Below the pieces are notes generated by a model. That model saw only the letters and a list, made by a program, of their open reading frames with translations. It did no database searches and was not told the origin of the DNA. DNA of 64,000 bases from Phenylobacterium sp. Lineage in GTDB: Bacteria; Pseudomonadota; Alphaproteobacteria; Caulobacterales; Caulobacteraceae. The position numbers and the translations under genes are program-made. This document shows, in pieces, positions 1 to 8,498 of this stretch (the stretch's first letter is position 1; every line of letters starts with the position of its first letter). The DNA lies in contig NZ_JACESE010000006.1 of the NCBI RefSeq assembly GCF_013911965.1, positions 1-64,000 on the forward strand, written 5' to 3'.

Positions 1-2
1 GC

Positions 3-68
3 TTGCCGCTCAATCCCGAACGCGCCCAGTTCGACGCCCAGGCCTATGAGGTCACGGTCACCGACTGA
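3..68 (+). CDS. 3' end of an unidentified gene (5' end outside window)
   Basis: An open frame enters from the left edge and ends at a TGA. The visible 21 residues include FDAQAYEVTVTD at the C-terminus. This could be the tail of another outer-membrane or secreted protein, but it is too short to assign. Its last codons lie on sequence that is antisense to the OmpA-type gene on the other strand, and the two ends overlap tail to tail. The frame may be the product of a rearrangement or assembly join rather than a natural gene end. Confidence 0.25.
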   Translation: MPLNPERAQFDAQAYEVTVTD

Positions 69-796
69 TCGCGGTAGTCGCCCGAGAAGACGCCCGGCTG
101 CAGCGAGGCGGCGCCGGTCGAGGCGAAGTCCAGATCCGAACCGCCGAGGTAGCGGTAGGTCAGGTCGACGTCCAGACGGTCGGTCGCCGCCCAGGCGAGA
201 CCGGCCAGCACCTGATAGGCCAGGGCCGTGTCTTCGTCGTCGATGGTCAGGTTCTGGATGGCGGGGTTGGCCGCCGTGAACGGGCCGCCCACGGTGGCGA
301 ACTGGCCGACCACGTCCATCTTGACGTGGTTCACGCCGACGCCGACGCCGACGAACGGATTGAGCGCCGCACCCGGAGCGATGTCGTAGATGACATTGCC
401 CATCAGGGTCCAGGCTTCGATGTCGCCGCTCGGCGGACCGCAATCCGGGGCCGCAGCGGTGCGCACCACGCCGGGCGTGCAGAGGCCCGGATGCGAGCCG
501 GGGGCGCCGCGGACCGAGTCGATGTCGCCGGGGCGGTAGCCGCCCTCGAGCTCAACGCGCCAGTTGGGGTTCAGCTGGTAGCCGAGACGGGCGAAGCCGG
601 CCCAGTCGTCGCTTTGGCTGAAGTCCCAGTTGTAGGGGACGCCGCCGGGGCCGTCGTTCGAGGAACCGGCCTCGATGCCTTCCGGCCAGTGGTAGCCGAG
701 ATCCAGAGCGCCGTACCAGCCGGCCTCTTGCGCGGAGGCGCCGGACGCGGCGACGACCGCCGCGAAGGCGGCGCCCGCCAGGAGTTTAAACTTCAT
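44..796 (-). CDS. OmpA-type outer-membrane beta-barrel protein, C-terminally truncated
   Basis: The 250-residue product starts with a Sec signal peptide ending near GASAQ (about residue 23). It is followed by an eight-stranded OmpA N-terminal barrel, with phrases such as WYGALDLGYHWPEG, LGYQLNPNWRVELEGGYRPG and LDVDLTYRYLGGSDL. In the Caulobacteraceae family I know, the barrel ends with SVTVGLRYSF, then a proline-rich linker and an OmpA peptidoglycan-binding domain. Here the text runs to DQSVTV and then TS and a stop. The last strand's aromatic end, the linker and the whole C-terminal domain are therefore missing. The start is clear: ATG followed by a charged MKFK signal sequence. A TATAAA box lies about 50 bases upstream. 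Whether the truncation is real or an assembly effect at the repetitive linker cannot be told from the window. Confidence 0.85.
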   Translation of the reverse strand: MKFKLLAGAAFAAVVAASGASAQEAGWYGALDLGYHWPEGIEAGSSNDGPGGVPYNWDFSQSDDWAGFARLGYQLNPNWRVELEGGYRPGDIDSVRGAPGSHPGLCTPGVVRTAAAPDCGPPSGDIEAWTLMGNVIYDIAPGAALNPFVGVGVGVNHVKMDVVGQFATVGGPFTAANPAIQNLTIDDEDTALAYQVLAGLAWAATDRLDVDLTYRYLGGSDLDFASTGAASLQPGVFSGDYRDQSVTVTS

Positions 797-844
797 AATT
801 GAGCCCTCTCATGCCCTCTGCTGCGGCCATTTGACCCAGCAGCG

Positions 845-850
845 TTTATA
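845..850 (-). promoter_or_regulatory. Likely -10 box of the OmpA-type gene
   Basis: Read on the minus strand, the sequence GCTATAAAC occurs about 50 bases before the ATG. It fits the Caulobacter housekeeping -10 pattern (GCTANAWC) except at one base. No convincing TTGACG-like -35 is seen at the right distance. It would give a 5' leader of roughly 40 bases. Confidence 0.4.
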
Positions 851-1347
851 GCAAGGCCGAACCGCTGCGAAAGTGTCGCCGACGCAACACCCCGGCGCAA
901 ACGCCCGGCCAAATCGTGGAACTTGGCGAGAAATCCTAAGGTCGCTCCCCTCCCTTGTATCCCGGAATGAAGGCCTTTCGCCCCTGCCGGCCCGCGCTCT
1001 CGCGGCGCGACCGGCCGTTCCGGCTGACGTTCTCGAACTACGCGACTTAGACGAGGACTCACCCCCCCGACTGCAAGCCGGACGCTTCGGGACGTCGGGA
1101 TGGGCTGGTCTTTCCGGAGAGCGGCGGATGCTCCGGCTCGGGACCGGCCTGTCGCCTGCCCTCCTCCGTCGCTGCGCCGCCTCACCCTCAGCCCAGACAA
1201 TCCTTCGCCCTGAGGCGCCGCGGCCAAGAACGCCGACATCGCCCGTGAGTTCCCACCTCGGATCATCCGTCGCAGGAATTTTTCTCTGTCTGCTCATCGC
1301 AGATGACGCAAATGGTGCAGCTATGCAGCGAGGAACGCAATGCCGAT
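851..1347. other. Long non-coding gap upstream of the OmpA-type gene
   Basis: Open frames here are composition-driven and none has a credible start, ribosome site or recognisable product. The stretch contains one exact EcfG-type promoter on the minus strand and an AT-richer patch around 1270-1365. Otherwise I see only short hairpins without T-tracts. Confidence 0.4.
1229..1253 (-). promoter_or_regulatory. Exact EcfG-type promoter motif with no nearby start codon
   Basis: On the minus strand this reads GGAAC, 16 bases, CGTT. Transcription would begin near 1222 and run towards the OmpA-type gene, whose start codon is about 425 bases further on. It could make a long leader for that gene or a small RNA. 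It may also be a chance match, because roughly one exact match would be expected by chance in 64 kb at this composition. Confidence 0.4.
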
Positions 1348-1374
1348 CTCGCCACAGTGGAAAGTTGTGGCGAG
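1348..1374 (-). terminator. Hairpin just downstream of the antiporter gene
   Basis: A perfect 9-bp stem (CTCGCCACA with its complement) closes a 9-base loop a few bases beyond the antiporter stop codon. No T-tract follows on the minus strand, so this may be a 3' stability hairpin rather than an intrinsic terminator. Confidence 0.35.
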
Positions 1375-1381
1375 GTCGCGG

Positions 1382-3160
1382 TCACGCCGCATCGCCCGCC
1401 CGCGCCCGTCTCGTCCTGCCGCCCAGGGCGTCGGGGCGGTTGAGCTCCTGGCGATACTCGTCGCGCCGTTCGTGGATCGAGGCGATGACCAAACCCATCG
1501 GCACGCCGATCTCCACCAGAACCGTCTCCGAAAGCTGCAGGCTGGCCTCCACCGTCTCCGGCACGGCGTCGGTGGCCCCGAGCTCGTACAGCCGCTTGGC
1601 GTGGCGGGAGTCGCGGGCGCGCGCGACGATGGCGAGGTCGGGGCGCAGCTGGCGGGCCACGGCCACGACGGTCTCCACCGCCTCGGGACTGTCCATGGTG
1701 ACGACCAGGGCGTGGGCCTCGCCGAGGCCGCAGCGCCGGAGAAACTCCGCCCGGGTGGCGTCGCCGAAATAGCAGAGCTTGCCCGCCCGTCGTCCCTGTT
1801 CGACCAGCTTGGGGTCGAGTTCGGCGGCGACCCAGGGCGCCCCGTGCCGGCTCAACATGTCGCCCACCAGCTGGCCGACGCGGCCATAGCCGACCACCAG
1901 CACGCGCGCCTCCTCCCCCAGGTCCAGCGGCGGCGCCTCGTCGAGCGGCGGAGGAGGCTCTCGGCGCGCCAGGCGCTCGCTCAGCCAGCCGAGGGCGGGG
2001 ATCGTGGCCATGGTCAGGGTCGCGGCGACGACCACCAGTTCGCCGGTCGCCCGCGGCACGACGCCGAGGCGCATGGCCTGATCGATGATGACGAAGGCGA
2101 ACTCCCCGCCCGCCGCCAGCGGCAGGGCGATCTCGGCGGCGGCCAGCGCCGGCAGTTTCAGGAACCGCGAGATGGCGAAGATCACCGCCCCCTTGGCGAT
2201 CAGCAGGCCGGCCGCCAGGCCCATCACCTCCAGCGGCCGCGCCGCCACCATCGACAGGTTCAGGCTGATCCCGACGGAGAGGAAGAAGAGGCCGAGCAGG
2301 AGGCCCTTGAAGGGCTCGATGGTGACCTCGACCTCGTGCCGGAACTCCGTCTCGGCCAGCAGCAGGCCCGCGACGAAGGCCCCCAGCGCCATGGAGAGGC
2401 CGGTGACGGCGCTGATCAGACCGGCCCCGATGACCACCAGCAGGCAGGCGGCCATGAAGAGCTCCTCGCTCTTGGCGCGGGCGACCGAGCGGAGGAGCGG
2501 GCGAAGGAAGAGCCGTCCGAAGGCGACCAGGGCGACCATGCCCATGGCCGCCGGCGCGAAGGCCAGCAGCAGGCGGGGCGAGAACTCCTCGCCGCCCCGG
2601 CTGCCGAGCACGGCCAGGGTGATGAGGATCGGGGCCACGGCCAGGTCCTGAAACAGCAGGATGGCGAAGGTGGCGCGGCCGGCCTGGGAATGGTGGCGCC
2701 GCTGCTCGATCAGAACGGGCATGACGATGGCGGTGGAGGACAGGGCCAGCGCCGCGGCGATGGCCGCGGCCGGGGCGACCTCCAGCCCGAAGAGCATGCC
2801 GAGCCCCGCCAGGGCCAGGGTGCTGATCCCCACCTGGGCCGCGCCGAGGCCGAAGACGAGCCGCCGCATCAGCCGCAGCCGCTCCCACGACAGCTCCAGG
2901 CCGATCATGAAGAGCAGGAAGACGACGCCGAGTTCGGCCAGCTGGGCGATCTCGCGCGGATTGTCGACGGTGAAGGAGGAGACCCAGGGCGCGAACTCGC
3001 CGAGGCGCGCCAGGCCATAGGGGCCGAGCGCCACGCCGGCGCACAGGAAACCGAGGATCGGGCTGATCCGCCAGCGGCGGAAGAGGGGCACCACCACGCC
3101 GGCCGTGGCGAGGAAGAGGACGACGTCCTTGTAGCCGCCAGCCGATACGTGACTTTCCAT
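1382..3160 (-). CDS. CPA2 monovalent cation:proton antiporter (KefB/KefC type)
   Basis: This 592-residue inner-membrane protein has about twelve hydrophobic segments in its first 380 residues (Na+/H+ exchanger fold). A cytoplasmic TrkA-N nucleotide-binding domain follows. The Rossmann motif GYGRVG is at residues 424-429, with the acidic residue of the second strand in the following AAELDP. Such proteins exchange K+ or Na+ for protons and are gated by nucleotide or glutathione adducts. The start at MESHVSAGG is preferred over an upstream in-frame ATG. It directly precedes the first membrane helix and has a GGGAGC ribosome site, whereas the upstream extension is low-complexity. No KefF/KefG partner is adjacent. 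It diverges from the acyl-CoA synthetase gene. The substrate ion cannot be read from the sequence. Confidence 0.9.
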   Translation of the reverse strand: MESHVSAGGYKDVVLFLATAGVVVPLFRRWRISPILGFLCAGVALGPYGLARLGEFAPWVSSFTVDNPREIAQLAELGVVFLLFMIGLELSWERLRLMRRLVFGLGAAQVGISTLALAGLGMLFGLEVAPAAAIAAALALSSTAIVMPVLIEQRRHHSQAGRATFAILLFQDLAVAPILITLAVLGSRGGEEFSPRLLLAFAPAAMGMVALVAFGRLFLRPLLRSVARAKSEELFMAACLLVVIGAGLISAVTGLSMALGAFVAGLLLAETEFRHEVEVTIEPFKGLLLGLFFLSVGISLNLSMVAARPLEVMGLAAGLLIAKGAVIFAISRFLKLPALAAAEIALPLAAGGEFAFVIIDQAMRLGVVPRATGELVVVAATLTMATIPALGWLSERLARREPPPPLDEAPPLDLGEEARVLVVGYGRVGQLVGDMLSRHGAPWVAAELDPKLVEQGRRAGKLCYFGDATRAEFLRRCGLGEAHALVVTMDSPEAVETVVAVARQLRPDLAIVARARDSRHAKRLYELGATDAVPETVEASLQLSETVLVEIGVPMGLVIASIHERRDEYRQELNRPDALGGRTRRARAGDAA

Positions 3161-3366
3161 GCCTGCTCCCTGCCCGTTCGTCCCGAGTATGGCAGGCGCA
3201 GCCGCAAGTGCGAAAGCATCTGGCGCGGCGGGCGGGCCTGTGCGCCGCCTGCCCGGCGCATCGGCCCGCGCCTTGCGCAGACAGGGTTTGCGCCATGCGC
3301 CGCCGTTGACTCGCCTCCCGCCGGCGCCCCTTATGCGCCGCATATTTTAAACATGGAGGACGTCTT

Positions 3367-5001
3367 ATGGAGGTTTGGAATTACGCCAACCTGTGGGAAG
3401 CGGTCGCGAGCGCCACGCCCGACCGCCCGGCCCTGATCCACGGCGAGCGCGTGGTCGACTGGGCGCAGTTCGACGCCCGCGCCAACGCCCTGGCGGCCCA
3501 CCTGGTCGAGGCCGGGCTGACCCGCCAGTCGAAGGTGGCGGCCTACCTCTACAACGCGCCGGAATACCTCGAGACCTACTTCGCCGCCTTCAAGGCCGGC
3601 CTCGTCCCGTTCAACACCAACTATCGCTACAGCGGCGACGAGCTGGTCTATCTGTTCGACAACGCCGACGCCGAGGCGGTGGTCTTCCACGCCTCCTTCG
3701 CCGAAACCGCAGCGTCCGTGCGCGACCGGCTGCCGAAGGTGAAGACCTGGATCGCCGTGGCCGAAGACGGCCATCCCGCGCCGGACTGGGCGGTCGACTA
3801 CGAGACGGTCGCGGGGGCCGGCGCCTCGCGTTTCGAAGCGTCCTGGGGCCGTTCGGCCGACGACCTGCTCTTCATGTACACCGGCGGCACCACCGGCATG
3901 CCCAAGGGCGTGATGTGGCGCCAGGAGGACCTGTTCAAGGGCCTCGGCGGCGGCGCCAACCTGCTGCTCGGCCTGCCCCCGCTGGAGACCTGCGCCGAGG
4001 CCGGCGCGCGGGCCAAGGCCAACGCCGAGAACGGCGTGGAACAGGCGATCACCATTCCGGTGGCGCCCCTGATGCACGCCACCGGCCAGTTCATCTCGTT
4101 CGGTCAGCTGGTCGCCGGCGGCGCCATCGCCACCCTGCCCCAGCGCAAGTTCGACCCCGCCCTGCTGTTCGACGAGGTCGAGCGCCTGGGCGTCAGCGGC
4201 CTGATCATCGTCGGCCTGGCCTTCGCCGCCCCGATGCTGGAGTGCCTGGAGGCGAACCCCGGCCGCTGGACCCTCCCCAGCCTGAAGCGGATCATCTCCT
4301 CCGGCACCATGTGGTCGGCGGAGAACAAGCAGGGCCTGCTCAAGCACCTGCCCCATGTGATGCTGATGGACAGTCTGGGCTCTTCGGAGGCGCTGGGCCT
4401 CGCCTCCTCGGCCTCCGGCGGCGGCGCCGCTGCGGCCACGGCCAAGTTCACCGCCGGACCCAATGCGGCCGTCTTCACTGAGGACGGACGTCGCGTCGAG
4501 CCCGGCTCCGGCGAGCGCGGCCTGGTCGCGGTCGGCGGCAATGTGCCGCTCGGCTACTACAAGGACGAAGAGAAGTCGGCCAAGACCTTCCGCGTCTTCG
4601 AGGGCAAGCGGTGGTCGGTGCCCGGCGACTGGGCGACCGTCGAGGCCGACGGCGCCATCACCCTGCTGGGCCGCGGCAGCCAGGTGATCAACACCGGCGG
4701 CGAGAAGGTCTTCCCGGAAGAGGTGGAGGAGGCCCTGAAGCGCTTCCCCGGCGTGCGCGACGCCGCCGTGGTCGGCCTGCCCGACCCGCGTTTCGGCGAG
4801 CGGATCTGCGCCGTGGTCGACTTCGCTGGCGCGGAGCCGCCGGGCCTGGCCGACCTGCAGGGGCACGTGAAGCAGCACCTGGCCGACTACAAGGTGCCGC
4901 GGGACCTCGTCTTCGCGCCGGTCGTGCGGGCGCCGAACGGCAAGCTCGATTACAAGGGGGTGCGCGCCCAGGCCCAGGAGGCCCTCGGCGCCAAGGCCTG
5001 A
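3367..5001 (+). CDS. Acyl-CoA synthetase (AMP-forming, ANL superfamily)
   Basis: The 544-residue protein would activate a carboxylic acid to its acyl-adenylate and then to the CoA thioester. The ATP-binding P-loop YTGGTTGMPKG starts at about residue 171. Later conserved blocks include a GSSE-type region (MDSLGSSEALG), GYYKDEEKSAKTF, the hinge with GDWATV, and NTGGEKVFPEEVEE. The C-terminal catalytic lysine block is PNGKLDYKG. Length and motif order fit medium/long-chain fatty acyl-CoA synthetases. The side chain of the substrate is not readable. The start has a strong GGAGGA site six bases upstream. A TTGACT box lies about 60 bases upstream but its -10 partner is unclear. The gene stands alone, divergent from the antiporter. 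Confidence 0.9.
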   Translation: MEVWNYANLWEAVASATPDRPALIHGERVVDWAQFDARANALAAHLVEAGLTRQSKVAAYLYNAPEYLETYFAAFKAGLVPFNTNYRYSGDELVYLFDNADAEAVVFHASFAETAASVRDRLPKVKTWIAVAEDGHPAPDWAVDYETVAGAGASRFEASWGRSADDLLFMYTGGTTGMPKGVMWRQEDLFKGLGGGANLLLGLPPLETCAEAGARAKANAENGVEQAITIPVAPLMHATGQFISFGQLVAGGAIATLPQRKFDPALLFDEVERLGVSGLIIVGLAFAAPMLECLEANPGRWTLPSLKRIISSGTMWSAENKQGLLKHLPHVMLMDSLGSSEALGLASSASGGGAAAATAKFTAGPNAAVFTEDGRRVEPGSGERGLVAVGGNVPLGYYKDEEKSAKTFRVFEGKRWSVPGDWATVEADGAITLLGRGSQVINTGGEKVFPEEVEEALKRFPGVRDAAVVGLPDPRFGERICAVVDFAGAEPPGLADLQGHVKQHLADYKVPRDLVFAPVVRAPNGKLDYKGVRAQAQEALGAKA

Positions 5002-5035
5002 GGCCGGCCCTAACAAAAATGTAATGAGTCATCGA

Positions 5036-5073
5036 CGGTCTGGGCGGGGCATGGTCGCGCCCATCCCAGACCG
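5036..5073 (+). terminator. Hairpin between acyl-CoA synthetase and M13 peptidase
   Basis: CGGTCTGGG and its exact complement form a 9-bp stem around a 20-base loop, followed only by TTTG. It lies 35 bases after the synthetase stop and just before the peptidase start. It could be a weak terminator or a leader hairpin of the peptidase. Confidence 0.3.
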
Positions 5074-5093
5074 TTTGAAGGCTGATCTTGCTA

Positions 5094-7187
5094 ATGAAGA
5101 CCCTTTGGTTCGGCGCCGTCGCCGCCGCAGCCCTGGTCGCCGCCGCCGCACCGGCCACGGCCTCCGACTTCCGCCCCCTCCACATGCTGAGCGTCGCGCC
5201 CGCCGCAGAGGCCGCCGGCGGCGACGTCTCGAAGGCCCAGCGCATGGGCGAGTGGGGCTTCGACGCCTCGGGCATGAAGACCAACGTCCGGCCGGGCGCC
5301 GACTTCTTCGACTATGCCAACGGGACCTATGTCGATGCGCTCGTCATCCCGTCGGACCGCTCGCGCTACGGCACGTTCGATGCGCTGAACGAACTGTCGG
5401 TCAACCGCATGCGCGCGGTGCTGGAGGAGTCCGCCGCCGATGCGGCCGCCACCGGCGACGAGGCCCTGATCGGGACCTTCTACAGGAGCTTCATGGACAA
5501 GGCCGCCGTGGACGCCAAGGGCGCGGCCCCGCTGGCGGCGGACCTGGCCCAGATCCGCGCGGCCGACACCAAGGACGACCTGGCGCGCCTGATGGGCGAC
5601 ACCATGAAGGGCTTCGGCGGCTCGATCTTCAGCGCCTATGTCTATGACGACGCCAAGAACCCCGAGCGCTACACCGTCTATCTCGGCCAGGCGGGCCTCG
5701 GCATGCCCGACCGGGACTATTACCTGAAGGAGAACTTCGCCGAGCAGAAGGCGAAGTACGAGGCCTATGTCGCCCAGCTTCTGACGCTGGCGGGCTGGCC
5801 GGAGCCTGCGGCCAACGCCAAGGCCATCGTCGAGATGGAGACCAGGATCGCCGAGGCCTCCTGGACCCGCGCCGAGCGCCGCGACGACGACAAGACCTAC
5901 AATCCCTACACGATCGCCGAACTGAAGGCCTTCGCCCCCGGCTTTCCGTGGGAAGCCTTCATCGAAGGCGCGGACCTGACGGCGGCCGAGCGGGTGATCG
6001 CCTCGGAAAACACGGCCTTCCCGAAGATCGCCCAGGTGTTCGCCGAGACGCCGGTCGAGGTGCAGAAGGCCTGGGCCGCCTACACCCTGACCGATCAGGC
6101 CGCGCCCTATCTGGCCGAGCCCTTCGTCCAGGCCCACTACGAGTTCCGCGAGAAGACCCTGTCGGGCCAGCCGGAGCAGAAGCCCCGCTGGAAGCGCGGC
6201 GTGGCCCTGGTGGACAATTCCGCCGGCGAGGCGCTCGGCAAGCTCTATGTCGCCCGCTACTTCCCGCCCGAGAGCAAGGCCAAGATGGAAGCCCTGGTGG
6301 CCGACATCAAGACGGCCATGAAGGGGCGCATCGAACGCCTGACCTGGATGGGCGAGGACACCAAGGCCAAGGCCCTGGAGAAGCTCTCCAAGTTCACGGT
6401 GAAGATCGGCTATCCGGAGGAGTGGCGCGACTATTCCGGCCTCGAGGTCTCGGCCGACGATCTCTACGGCAATGTCGAGCGGGCCTCGGCCTTCGAATGG
6501 GCCTACCGCGTCGGCCGGCTGGACGAGCCGGTGGACGATAAGGAATGGGGCATGACGCCCCCGACCGTGAACGCCTATTACAGCCCGACCAAGAACCAGA
6601 TCGTCTTCCCCGCGGCCATCCTGCAGCCGCCCTTCTTCGACCCCGACGCCGATCCGGCGATCAACTATGGCGGCATCGGCGGCGTGATCGGCCATGAGAT
6701 CACCCACGGCTTCGACGACCAGGGGCGCAAGTCCGACGGCGACGGCAAGCTGACCGACTGGTGGACGGCCGAGGACGCCGAGAAGTTCATGGCCCAGGCC
6801 GCCAAGCTCGGCGCCCAGTACTCGGCCATCGAGCCCCTGCCCGGCCACAACATCAATGGCGAGCTGACCATGGGCGAGAACATCGCCGACCTGGGCGGCC
6901 TGCTGCTGGGCCTGGACGCCTACCACCTGTCACTGGACGGCGAGCCCGCGCCCGTCATCGACGGCTTCACCGGCGACCAGCGCGTCTTCCTCGGCTGGGC
7001 CCAGGTCTGGCGCGGCAAGTACCGCGAGGACGCCCTGCGCCGGCAGCTGGTCACCGACCCGCACTCGCCGCCGCACTATCGGGTGAACGTGCCGACCACC
7101 AATATCGACGCCTGGTACGACGCCTTCGAGGTGACGCCGCAGGACCAGATGTTCGTGGCGCCGGAGGATCGGGTCCGCATCTGGTGA
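5094..7187 (+). CDS. M13 family zinc metallopeptidase (neprilysin/PepO-like), exported
   Basis: The product of about 697 residues has a signal peptide (MKTLWFGAVAAAALVAAAA, cleavage near ATAS). It matches the full M13 architecture: a helical N-terminal lobe beginning NVRPGADFFDYANG, then the catalytic lobe. The zinc site HEITH is at residues 534-538 and the third ligand lies in GENIADLGG (E595, with D599 supporting). The C-terminal VRIW matches the family's usual CRIW-type ending. It likely degrades short peptides in the periplasm. The start is uncertain: ATG is used here, but a TTG six bases earlier has better spacing to a GAAGG site and only adds two residues. A strong terminator follows the stop codon. 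Confidence 0.93.
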   Translation: MKTLWFGAVAAAALVAAAAPATASDFRPLHMLSVAPAAEAAGGDVSKAQRMGEWGFDASGMKTNVRPGADFFDYANGTYVDALVIPSDRSRYGTFDALNELSVNRMRAVLEESAADAAATGDEALIGTFYRSFMDKAAVDAKGAAPLAADLAQIRAADTKDDLARLMGDTMKGFGGSIFSAYVYDDAKNPERYTVYLGQAGLGMPDRDYYLKENFAEQKAKYEAYVAQLLTLAGWPEPAANAKAIVEMETRIAEASWTRAERRDDDKTYNPYTIAELKAFAPGFPWEAFIEGADLTAAERVIASENTAFPKIAQVFAETPVEVQKAWAAYTLTDQAAPYLAEPFVQAHYEFREKTLSGQPEQKPRWKRGVALVDNSAGEALGKLYVARYFPPESKAKMEALVADIKTAMKGRIERLTWMGEDTKAKALEKLSKFTVKIGYPEEWRDYSGLEVSADDLYGNVERASAFEWAYRVGRLDEPVDDKEWGMTPPTVNAYYSPTKNQIVFPAAILQPPFFDPDADPAINYGGIGGVIGHEITHGFDDQGRKSDGDGKLTDWWTAEDAEKFMAQAAKLGAQYSAIEPLPGHNINGELTMGENIADLGGLLLGLDAYHLSLDGEPAPVIDGFTGDQRVFLGWAQVWRGKYREDALRRQLVTDPHSPPHYRVNVPTTNIDAWYDAFEVTPQDQMFVAPEDRVRIW

Positions 7188-7209
7188 CGCCGGCCGCCGA
7201 CCGATGAAG

Positions 7210-7249
7210 ATGACGCCGCCGGCCGCAAACCGGCGGCGTCATTGTTTTT
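7210..7249 (+). terminator. Intrinsic terminator of the M13 peptidase gene
   Basis: A perfect 13-bp stem (ATGACGCCGCCGG with its complement) with a 7-base loop is followed by TGTTTTT. It lies 22 bases after the peptidase stop codon. Confidence 0.9.
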
Positions 7250-7281
7250 GACTCAAGAGTCAGAAAATCAGTTCGCAGCCA

Positions 7282-7321
7282 CAAAAGAAAAAGCCCGCTG
7301 CGGGGGATAATCGCAGCGGGC
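7282..7321 (-). terminator. Strong intrinsic terminator reading leftwards
   Basis: On the minus strand a perfect 10-bp stem (GCCCGCTGCG with its complement, 9-base loop) is followed by TTTTTCTTTT. It ends any transcript that leaves hisG or starts in the gap after hisG. The other strand also has a short T-run, so it may work both ways. Confidence 0.85.
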
Positions 7322-7535
7322 CGGTTCTTTTGAGCTGTCGCTCTTATCAGACGGGCGTTTCCTCCCCGAAACGCCGGAGACTTCTGGACTTTGTGTCGCC
7401 GTCTTGTCTCTCGCCCATTGAGAAAACGGCAATTCCGGCCCCGAGTCAATCTCGCAAATCGGCGGAAAAGCGCAGTTTTCCAGCACTTTCCCGGAATCGT
7501 GCCGAATCCGGGGTCACGAAACCGCTATATTTGAA
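7322..7535 (-). ncRNA. Candidate small RNA or structured 3' leader between hisG and a terminator
   Basis: These 214 bases are visibly AT-richer than the flanking genes and hold no convincing gene; a 72-codon frame here looks like no family I know. They contain a perfect 8-bp hairpin (GGCGTTTC and complement) whose loop reads GGGGAG on the minus strand and CTCCCC on the plus strand. A second hairpin is formed by GGAAAA and TTTTCC. They end in the strong leftward terminator. This could be an independent sRNA, or a long hisG 3' end from which one is processed. No clear promoter was found. Confidence 0.35.
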
Positions 7536-8498
7536 CTATCCGTCAATTTTAAGCGCCGCCGCCCGCAGCCGCTCGAATCCCGCCGACCCCGTTTCGAAGA
7601 CGAAATCCGGCTGAAGGGCGGTGACCGGGCCAAGACCAGCCGCCGCCAGGGCCTGTCCGGCGCCTGCGGCCTCGGTCTGCGCCACCAGGAGTCCGTTCGG
7701 GCGCCGCGAAGCGCCGCGGGCGAGGAGATCCTCGATCACCTTCGCCGCCGCGCCCTGATCTTCCGGCCAGGAGAGCGCGGCGCTGGAACGCGCCGCGGCC
7801 CGGGCCTCGACCACGCGCAGCAGACGTTCGGCCACGGCCAGGGCCGCCTCCGACCAGCGGGCCTGCAGGCTGGCGGCCAGGTGCGCCTGGCTGCGCAGCA
7901 TGACGCCGTCGGCCAGCACCTTCAGGCCGTTCGCCTCCAGGGTCGCGCCGGTCGTGGTGATGTCGACGACGATCTCCGCCGCGCCGGCGGCCGGCGCGCC
8001 CTCCGTCGCCCCGCCCGATTCCACGATGCGGTAGTCGACCAGGCCGTGGCGGGCGAAGAAGGCCCGGGTCTGCAGGATGTACTTGGTGGCCACGCGCAGA
8101 CGGCGGCCGGTGCGGGCCAGGATGTCGTGGGCGACCTCCTCCAGGTCGGCCATGGTCTCGACGTCCAGCCAGCTCTTGGGCGTGGCGACGACGAGATCCG
8201 CGCGGCCGAAGCCCAGGGGACGCAGCAGCAGGGCCCGCTGGGCGAGATCGCCGGGCCGCTCGCGCATCAGGTCTTCGCCGGTCACGCCGAGATGCGCTTC
8301 GCCGGCGTCGAGGGCCTCGGCGATGTCGCCGGCCGACAGCAGGCGGACCTGGGCGCCCTCCAGCCCTTTGAGGCTCGCCATGTAGCCGCGGTCGCCGCCG
8401 ACGGCCTCGAGCTTCAGCGCGCAGTCGGCGAGCCAGGCCTCGACCTGTTCCTTCAGGCGTCCCTTGGAAGGAATGGCGATGATCAGGGGCGCGTCCAT
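7536..8498 (-). CDS. hisG: ATP phosphoribosyltransferase
   Basis: HisG joins ATP and PRPP in the first step of histidine synthesis, in the cytoplasm. The 320-residue protein starts with the typical MDAPLIIAIPSKGRLKEQ. It has the GVTGEDLMRE and VATKYILQTRAFF segments and the PRPP-binding stretch AEIVVDITTTGATLEANGLKVL. It is longer than the short-form HisG that usually works with HisZ, as is common in this family of alphaproteobacteria. Its ATG overlaps the hisZ stop in a TGATG junction, so the two subunits are translationally coupled. It is the last gene of the hisS-hisZ-hisG unit. Confidence 0.95.
   Translation of the reverse strand: MDAPLIIAIPSKGRLKEQVEAWLADCALKLEAVGGDRGYMASLKGLEGAQVRLLSAGDIAEALDAGEAHLGVTGEDLMRERPGDLAQRALLLRPLGFGRADLVVATPKSWLDVETMADLEEVAHDILARTGRRLRVATKYILQTRAFFARHGLVDYRIVESGGATEGAPAAGAAEIVVDITTTGATLEANGLKVLADGVMLRSQAHLAASLQARWSEAALAVAERLLRVVEARAAARSSAALSWPEDQGAAAKVIEDLLARGASRRPNGLLVAQTEAAGAGQALAAAGLGPVTALQPDFVFETGSAGFERLRAAALKIDG

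Noticed and set aside
1020-1110. A tRNA-like TTCGA string in the gap before the OmpA-type gene
   Set aside because: No acceptor or T-stem pairing can be built around it.
809-1297. Overlapping open frames of about 160 codons upstream of the OmpA-type gene
   Set aside because: No ribosome site, no recognisable domain and arginine-rich filler typical of GC-rich non-coding sequence.
7268-7486. A 72-codon frame on the minus strand after hisG
   Set aside because: It runs through the strong terminator hairpin, has no ribosome site and resembles no family; the region is better read as RNA or untranslated.
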